From: DASZIT01 sp052143315
Lineage (GTDB): Bacteria > Actinomycetota > Acidimicrobiia > Acidimicrobiales > RAAP-2
Reading direction: 5' to 3'
NCBI GenBank assembly: GCA_052143315.1
Contig: JBKQTE010000092.1
Coordinates: forward strand, 1-64,000
DNA: 64,000 nt
Shown in pieces: positions 60,338 through 64,000 of the stretch. Within the stretch, counting starts at the first letter, position 1. The number at the start of each line of letters is the position of its first letter. A model generated the notes under the pieces. It saw only the letters and a list, made by a program, of their open reading frames with translations. It was not told the origin of the DNA and made no database searches. The position numbers and the translations under genes were made by a program.

Positions 60338-60597
60338 TGTGCCTGGCCGTTCCCGGACGGGTGGTCCGGACGTGGTCGATCGACGGCACCCTCATGGCCC
60401 AGGTGGACTTCGGTGGCGTGCGCAAGGATGTCTGCCTGCAGTACCTGCCTGAGGCGGTGATCGACGACTACGTGATCGTCCATGTCGGCTTCGCCATCCA
60501 GCAGCTCGACGAGCGTTCCGCCCTCGAGACGTTGGAGGCCTTCGAGCGGATGGGCGTCCTGGCCGAGGAGCTCGGCGACGGGGGAACCCGGGGATGA
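60337..60597 (+). CDS. hypC: Hydrogenase maturation chaperone HypC (copy 2)
   Basis: An 86-residue HypC. It starts MCLAVPGRVVRTW, the canonical motif with Cys2 needed for Fe binding, and continues VDFGGVRKDVCLQYLPEAV and DDYVIVHVGFAIQQLD, both highly conserved. It is the partner of HypD in assembling Fe(CN)2CO. TGATG overlap with hypF and ATGA with hypD. It is the general copy, whereas the one at 38367 is diverged. Confidence 0.94.
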   Translation: MCLAVPGRVVRTWSIDGTLMAQVDFGGVRKDVCLQYLPEAVIDDYVIVHVGFAIQQLDERSALETLEAFERMGVLAEELGDGGTRG

Positions 60598-61706
60598 AGT
60601 ACCTCGACGAGTTCGCCGACCCGGACCTGGCCCGTCACCTGCTCGACCGGATCCGAGCCATCACCACCCGCCGGTGGGCGATCATGGAGGTGTGCGGGGG
60701 CCAGACCCACTCGATCATCCGCCACGGCATCGACCAGCTGTTGCCCGGGGAGATCGAGCTGATCCACGGTCCCGGGTGCCCGGTCTGCGTCACCCCGGTG
60801 GAGATCGTCGACAGGGCCCTGGCCATCGCCGCCCGGCCCGACGTCATCTTCTGCTCGTTCGGGGACATGCTGCGGGTGCCGGGAAGCCGCGGGGACCTCT
60901 TCGGGGTGAAGAGCGCCGGCGCTGACGTGCGGGTGGTCTACTCGCCCCTCGACGCCCTCGAGGTGGCCCGGGCCAATCCCGAGCGGGAGGTGGTCTTCTT
61001 CGGCATCGGCTTCGAGACCACGGCGCCGGCCAACGCCATGACCGTCCACCAGGCGGAGCGGCTGGGTATCGCCAACTTCTCGCTGCTGGTCTCCCACGTG
61101 CTGGTGCCGCCGGCCATCGCCGCCATCATGGAGTCGCCCAACTGCAGGGTGCAGGGGTTCCTGGCCGCCGGGCACGTGTGCAGCGTCATGGGCACCCACC
61201 AGTACCCCGAGCTGGCCGCCACCTACCGGGTCCCCATCGTGGTCACCGGGTTCGAGCCACTGGACATCCTCGAGGGTATCCGACGGACCGTCGCCCAGCT
61301 CGAGTCGGGTCGGTACCAGGTGGAGAATGCCTACCGGCGGGCGGTGACCGATGAGGGCAACGTGGCCGCCCAGCAGATGTTGGAGGAGGTCTTCGAGGTC
61401 ACCGACCGCTCCTGGCGGGGCATCGGGACGATCCCGCAGAGCGGCTGGAGGCTGTCCGACCGCTACCGTGCCTACGACGCCGAGGACCGCTTCGGCATCG
61501 GCTCGGTCCGCACCGACGAGTCGGCGGCGTGCCGGGCCGGTGAGGTGCTCCAGGGCCTGATCAAGCCCAACGAGTGCGAGGCGTTCGGTCGGGAGTGCAC
61601 GCCACGCAGCCCGCTCGGCGCCACCATGGTGTCCTCGGAAGGGGCCTGTGCCGCCTACTACCTCTACCGCCGGCTCGAGCTGACCGTGGCGGGCCCCAAT
61701 GGTTGA
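60594..61706 (+). CDS. hypD: Hydrogenase maturation factor HypD
   Basis: A 370-residue HypD. IMEVCGGQTHSIIRHGID and IELIHGPGCPVCVTP provide the first cysteines, GFETTAP the middle, and a C-terminal cluster region (KPNECEAFGRECTPRSPLGA; MVSSEGACAAYY) the ligands of the [4Fe-4S] cluster. It holds the iron with HypC while CN and CO are added. Overlaps hypE by eight nucleotides. Confidence 0.95.
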   Translation: MKYLDEFADPDLARHLLDRIRAITTRRWAIMEVCGGQTHSIIRHGIDQLLPGEIELIHGPGCPVCVTPVEIVDRALAIAARPDVIFCSFGDMLRVPGSRGDLFGVKSAGADVRVVYSPLDALEVARANPEREVVFFGIGFETTAPANAMTVHQAERLGIANFSLLVSHVLVPPAIAAIMESPNCRVQGFLAAGHVCSVMGTHQYPELAATYRVPIVVTGFEPLDILEGIRRTVAQLESGRYQVENAYRRAVTDEGNVAAQQMLEEVFEVTDRSWRGIGTIPQSGWRLSDRYRAYDAEDRFGIGSVRTDESAACRAGEVLQGLIKPNECEAFGRECTPRSPLGATMVSSEGACAAYYLYRRLELTVAGPNG

Positions 61707-62781
61707 CCGGGGGCGGGCGGAGCGGCCCCTCCCCGACTTCGAGGGCTGGACGTGCCCGGTGCCGCTGCGAGACTCGCCGGTCATCGTGATGGGCCACGGG
61801 GGGGGCGGCGCCATGTCGGCCGAGCTCGTCGAGCACCTGTTCCTCCCCGCCTACGGTGAGGCCGCCTCCGCCGAGCTCGGCGACGCCGCCGTCCTGTCCC
61901 TGGGTGGCGGCCACCGGCTGGCCTTCTCCACCGACTCGTTCGTCGTCAAGCCGGTGTTCTTCCCCGGTGGCTCCATCGGCGACCTCGCCGTCAATGGGAC
62001 GGTCAACGACCTGGCCATGTCCGGGGCCCGTCCGATGGTGCTGTCGACCGCCTTCATCCTCGAGGAGGGGACGACCCTCTCCGACCTCGGCCGTATCGCC
62101 ATGTCGCTGGGGTCGGCGGCCCTGGCCGCCGGGGTCCGGCTGGTCACCGGCGATACCAAGGTGGTCGACCGCGGGTCGGGGGACGGCGTCTACATCAACA
62201 CGGCGGGCATCGGGGTGCTCGATGACGGCGTCGACATCCGTCCCGAGCGGGCCCGGGCCGGTGACGTGGTCATCGTCAGCGGCGACATCGGCGTGCACGG
62301 CGTGGCCGTGATGAGCTGCCGGGAGGGAGTCGGCTTCACCACCGACCTGGAGAGCGACACGGCACCGCTGCACGGGCTGGTGGCCGCCATGCTGGGCACC
62401 GGAGCCGACGTCCACGCGCTGCGGGACCCGACCCGCGGCGGCGTGGCCGCCTCGCTCAACGAGATCGGCCGGGCCGCCAAGGTCGGGATCGCACTGGTCG
62501 AGCGTGACCTTCCCGTCCCCGATGGGGTCAGGGACGCCTGCGGCCTGCTGGGGCTCGACCCCTTGCACGTGGCCAACGAGGGGAAGCTGCTGGCCTTCGT
62601 GCCGCCGGACGACGCAGACCGGGTGCTCGAGGCCATGCACCGGCACCCCCTGGGTGGCGACGCCCGGGCGGTCGGGGTCTGCGTCGAGGACCATCCCGGG
62701 ATGGTGGTGGCCCGCACGGCTCTCGGCGGTACCCGCGTCGTCGACCTGCCGGTGGGCGAGCAGCTGCCGCGGATCTGTTGA
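61699..62781 (+). CDS. hypE: Hydrogenase maturation factor HypE
   Basis: A 360-residue PurM-like enzyme. VIVMGHGGGGAMSAELVEH opens the fold; FSTDSFVVKPVFFPGGSIG and DLAVNGTVNDLAMSGA bind ATP; DPTRGGVAASLNEIG is the AIRS motif. The protein ends PRIC, with the terminal Cys that carries thiocarbamate and is dehydrated to thiocyanate. No hypA or hypB follows, so nickel-insertion genes must lie elsewhere. Confidence 0.95.
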   Translation: MVDRGRAERPLPDFEGWTCPVPLRDSPVIVMGHGGGGAMSAELVEHLFLPAYGEAASAELGDAAVLSLGGGHRLAFSTDSFVVKPVFFPGGSIGDLAVNGTVNDLAMSGARPMVLSTAFILEEGTTLSDLGRIAMSLGSAALAAGVRLVTGDTKVVDRGSGDGVYINTAGIGVLDDGVDIRPERARAGDVVIVSGDIGVHGVAVMSCREGVGFTTDLESDTAPLHGLVAAMLGTGADVHALRDPTRGGVAASLNEIGRAAKVGIALVERDLPVPDGVRDACGLLGLDPLHVANEGKLLAFVPPDDADRVLEAMHRHPLGGDARAVGVCVEDHPGMVVARTALGGTRVVDLPVGEQLPRIC

Positions 62782-62783
62782 GG

Positions 62784-63536
62784 ATGACGGCCTCGGAACC
62801 GGGTCAGGCGCTCTTCGCCCGCTACGCCTACCCCCCCAACGAGCTCGGCTACTGCGGCCCGACGGACGGGTCGCCCCTCCTCCAGCGGGCGTCGGGTGAT
62901 CAGGCCATGGACATCGCCGCCCATGCCCGTCAGTTCGAGGGGGCGTGGACCTATCTGGAGCTCATCGCTTCGGCCGTCGGGATCGACGACCCCCTCGACC
63001 GCCGGGTGGTCCAGGCCTACTGGGTGGGCAACGACCTGCTCGACCGGGTCGCCCCGTCCGTCCTGGTGGCCAGGCTGGGCCAGGAGCTCGAGGGACAGGT
63101 CGGCGGGTTCTGGAGCCGCATGGGCCCGGCGGCCGAGGAGCTGGCGCTCCCCCACCACAGCTTCCACGTGTTCGCCGTCTACCCCTGGGTCGGCCTCCTC
63201 GGCTCTGCCGGCGACGTCCCCCTGTCGGTGCTGGACCGGTGCCGGATACGGTGGGGCGAGGTGGTGGGCATCGACGGGGAGCGGGCCACCGTCCGGTCCC
63301 GGCCGCTCCGGTGGGACGGCGACGAGCTGTCGTTGGGGCCCGAGCGGGAGGAGGCGGTGCGCTGGTCCTCGTCCGGTCGGTCGCTGGTCGGGGGCATCGT
63401 CCCCGGCGACCATGTGTCGCTCCACTGGGACTGGGTCTGCGACCGTCTGGGTGCGGCCGAGCTGGGGGCGCTGGAGCTCACCAGCGCCCGTCAGCTCGAA
63501 CTGACCAACACCCAGCTTCGGGAAGGAGCCCGCTGA
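62784..63536 (+). CDS. DUF6390-like hydrogenase-associated protein
   Basis: A 250-residue protein starting near FARYAYPPNELGYCGPTDGS, a motif I associate with a conserved family of unknown function (DUF6390) found next to actinobacterial hydrogenase genes. Other features are WSRMGPAAEELALPHHSFHVFAVYPWVGLL and a C-terminal half rich in Arg and Trp. The ATG lies three nucleotides after the hypE stop, with a TTG alternative two codons earlier. It is probably the last gene of the hyp operon and may help maturation. No catalytic motif is visible. Confidence 0.7.
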   Translation: MTASEPGQALFARYAYPPNELGYCGPTDGSPLLQRASGDQAMDIAAHARQFEGAWTYLELIASAVGIDDPLDRRVVQAYWVGNDLLDRVAPSVLVARLGQELEGQVGGFWSRMGPAAEELALPHHSFHVFAVYPWVGLLGSAGDVPLSVLDRCRIRWGEVVGIDGERATVRSRPLRWDGDELSLGPEREEAVRWSSSGRSLVGGIVPGDHVSLHWDWVCDRLGAAELGALELTSARQLELTNTQLREGAR

Positions 63537-63548
63537 CGAGCTCCTTCC
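63521..63548 (+). terminator. Hairpin at the end of the hyp operon
   Basis: GGAAGGAGC and GCTCCTTCC form a perfect 9-bp stem around a 10-nt loop that contains the stop codon of the DUF6390-like gene. No T-run follows, so it is a likely but not classic intrinsic terminator. Confidence 0.45.
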
Positions 63549-63633
63549 ACGGCGGATGCCCTTCTCAGCTGCGGGTGACGGGCACCTTGGTCGACGCGTC
63601 GAGTGGGACCCACCCCTGGAGGATCACCGGTCG

Positions 63634-64000
63634 TCAGTCGCTCGAGGACTGCCTCCAGTCCTCCACTCGCCGGATCAGGTCGTCAGGACGTTCGAGACGC
63701 ATGGCCGGCTCTCCCCGGTAGACCAGGCCGGTCCCGCCGTCGACGGTGACCAGGTCACCCTCGCGGAGCTCCGCGTCGCCCATCCGGAGCCTCCCATGAT
63801 CAGCATCGACCTCCAGGCCGGCACATCCGACCACGCAGGCCAGACCCAGCTGACGGGCGACCACTGCGGCGTGGGACGTTCGGGCACCGGTCGCCGTCAC
63901 CAGACCCCGGCAGACGGCAAGGCCCGGGATGTCCTCGGTCGAGGCCTCGTGGCGTACGAGGACCACCGGATCGCCGTCCAGACAGAACTGCTGGGCAGCG
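63634..64000 (-). CDS. PEP-utilising enzyme, phosphohistidine (mobile) domain, partial
   Basis: The C-terminal end of a gene entering from the right edge; the 5' end is outside the window. The visible frame runs from QQFCLDGDPVVLVRHEAST through EDIPGLAVCRGLVTATGART and SHAAVVARQLGLACVVG, the phosphohistidine motif of PEP synthase / pyruvate phosphate dikinase, and ends soon after, without a PEP-binding barrel. So the swivelling domain is at the C-terminus, as in rifampicin phosphotransferase-like or split dikinases. The whole protein is needed to decide. It converges with the hyp operon. Confidence 0.7.
   Translation of the reverse strand, partial: AAQQFCLDGDPVVLVRHEASTEDIPGLAVCRGLVTATGARTSHAAVVARQLGLACVVGCAGLEVDADHGRLRMGDAELREGDLVTVDGGTGLVYRGEPAMRLERPDDLIRRVEDWRQSSSD

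Noticed and set aside
1..64000. CRISPR arrays, rRNA, tRNA, insertion sequences, prophage or integrase genes
   Set aside because: No regularly spaced repeats, cloverleaf or rRNA signatures, transposase or integrase motifs were seen in either strand.

Overview
The window is about 70% G+C and densely coded. Many genes start without a leader: a TANNNT hexamer sits 5-7 nt before an ATG or GTG. Together with a DosR/DevR-type regulator pair, a SpoIIE/RsbW/STAS sigma circuit and an MMPL exporter, this points to an actinobacterium, plausibly Acidimicrobiia or a relative (inference). I saw no rRNA, tRNA, CRISPR array, insertion sequence or phage gene.

Left part (1-31 kb) is mixed accessory and housekeeping DNA. 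0-2.6 kb: a PPOX-fold flavoprotein, an SDR and an amine-dehydrogenase-like protein. 2.6-11.6 kb: a compact secondary-metabolite locus with a phosphopantetheinyl transferase, a dimodular NRPS (A-T-C-A-T-TE, cysteine thioesterase) and a divergent ABC exporter. 11.6-16 kb: a HdeD-like membrane protein, two SDRs, a ClC transporter and a SnoaL/NTF2-fold protein. 16-20.2 kb: a general-stress signalling block (HATPase, sigma factor, RsbW, STAS, CHASE3-HAMP-SpoIIE phosphatase). 20.4-31 kb: an MMPL transporter, a GH13 glucosidase, an exported protein, an acetolactate-synthase-like enzyme, an amino-acid permease, an MFS exporter and a VOC protein.

Right part (31-64 kb) is an anaerobic/CO/H2 energy island. 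It begins with a DosR-like response regulator and a DosS-like GAF histidine kinase that keeps the haem-ligand His and distal Tyr. Next come a group 3b [NiFe]-hydrogenase operon with its protease and a HypC; an anaerobic Ni-CODH operon (CooF, CooS, CooC, an FAD oxidoreductase and a CoA-transferase); 6-phosphofructokinase and PEP synthase; GAPDH followed by a four-gene pyruvate:ferredoxin oxidoreductase set; an FtsX-type ABC transporter; a kinase fusion resembling the mycobacterial DosR-regulon protein Rv2004c; HypF-C-D-E; a DUF6390-like protein; and a partial PEP-utilising protein at the right edge.

The main discovery is a shared promoter. Nine near-identical 15-mers (consensus GKGACCTTYGGCCCT, resembling the DosR box) lie 22 or 23 nt before a NANNNT hexamer, in front of the MFS operon, hydrogenase, CODH, PFK, GAPDH, ABC, kinase and hypF genes, plus one inside the kinase gene that serves a hidden 52-codon gene. 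I infer a single redox/CO/NO-responsive regulon running fermentative glycolysis (PFK, GAPDH, PEP synthase, POR, CoA-transferase) with CO oxidation and H2 production or uptake as electron valves.
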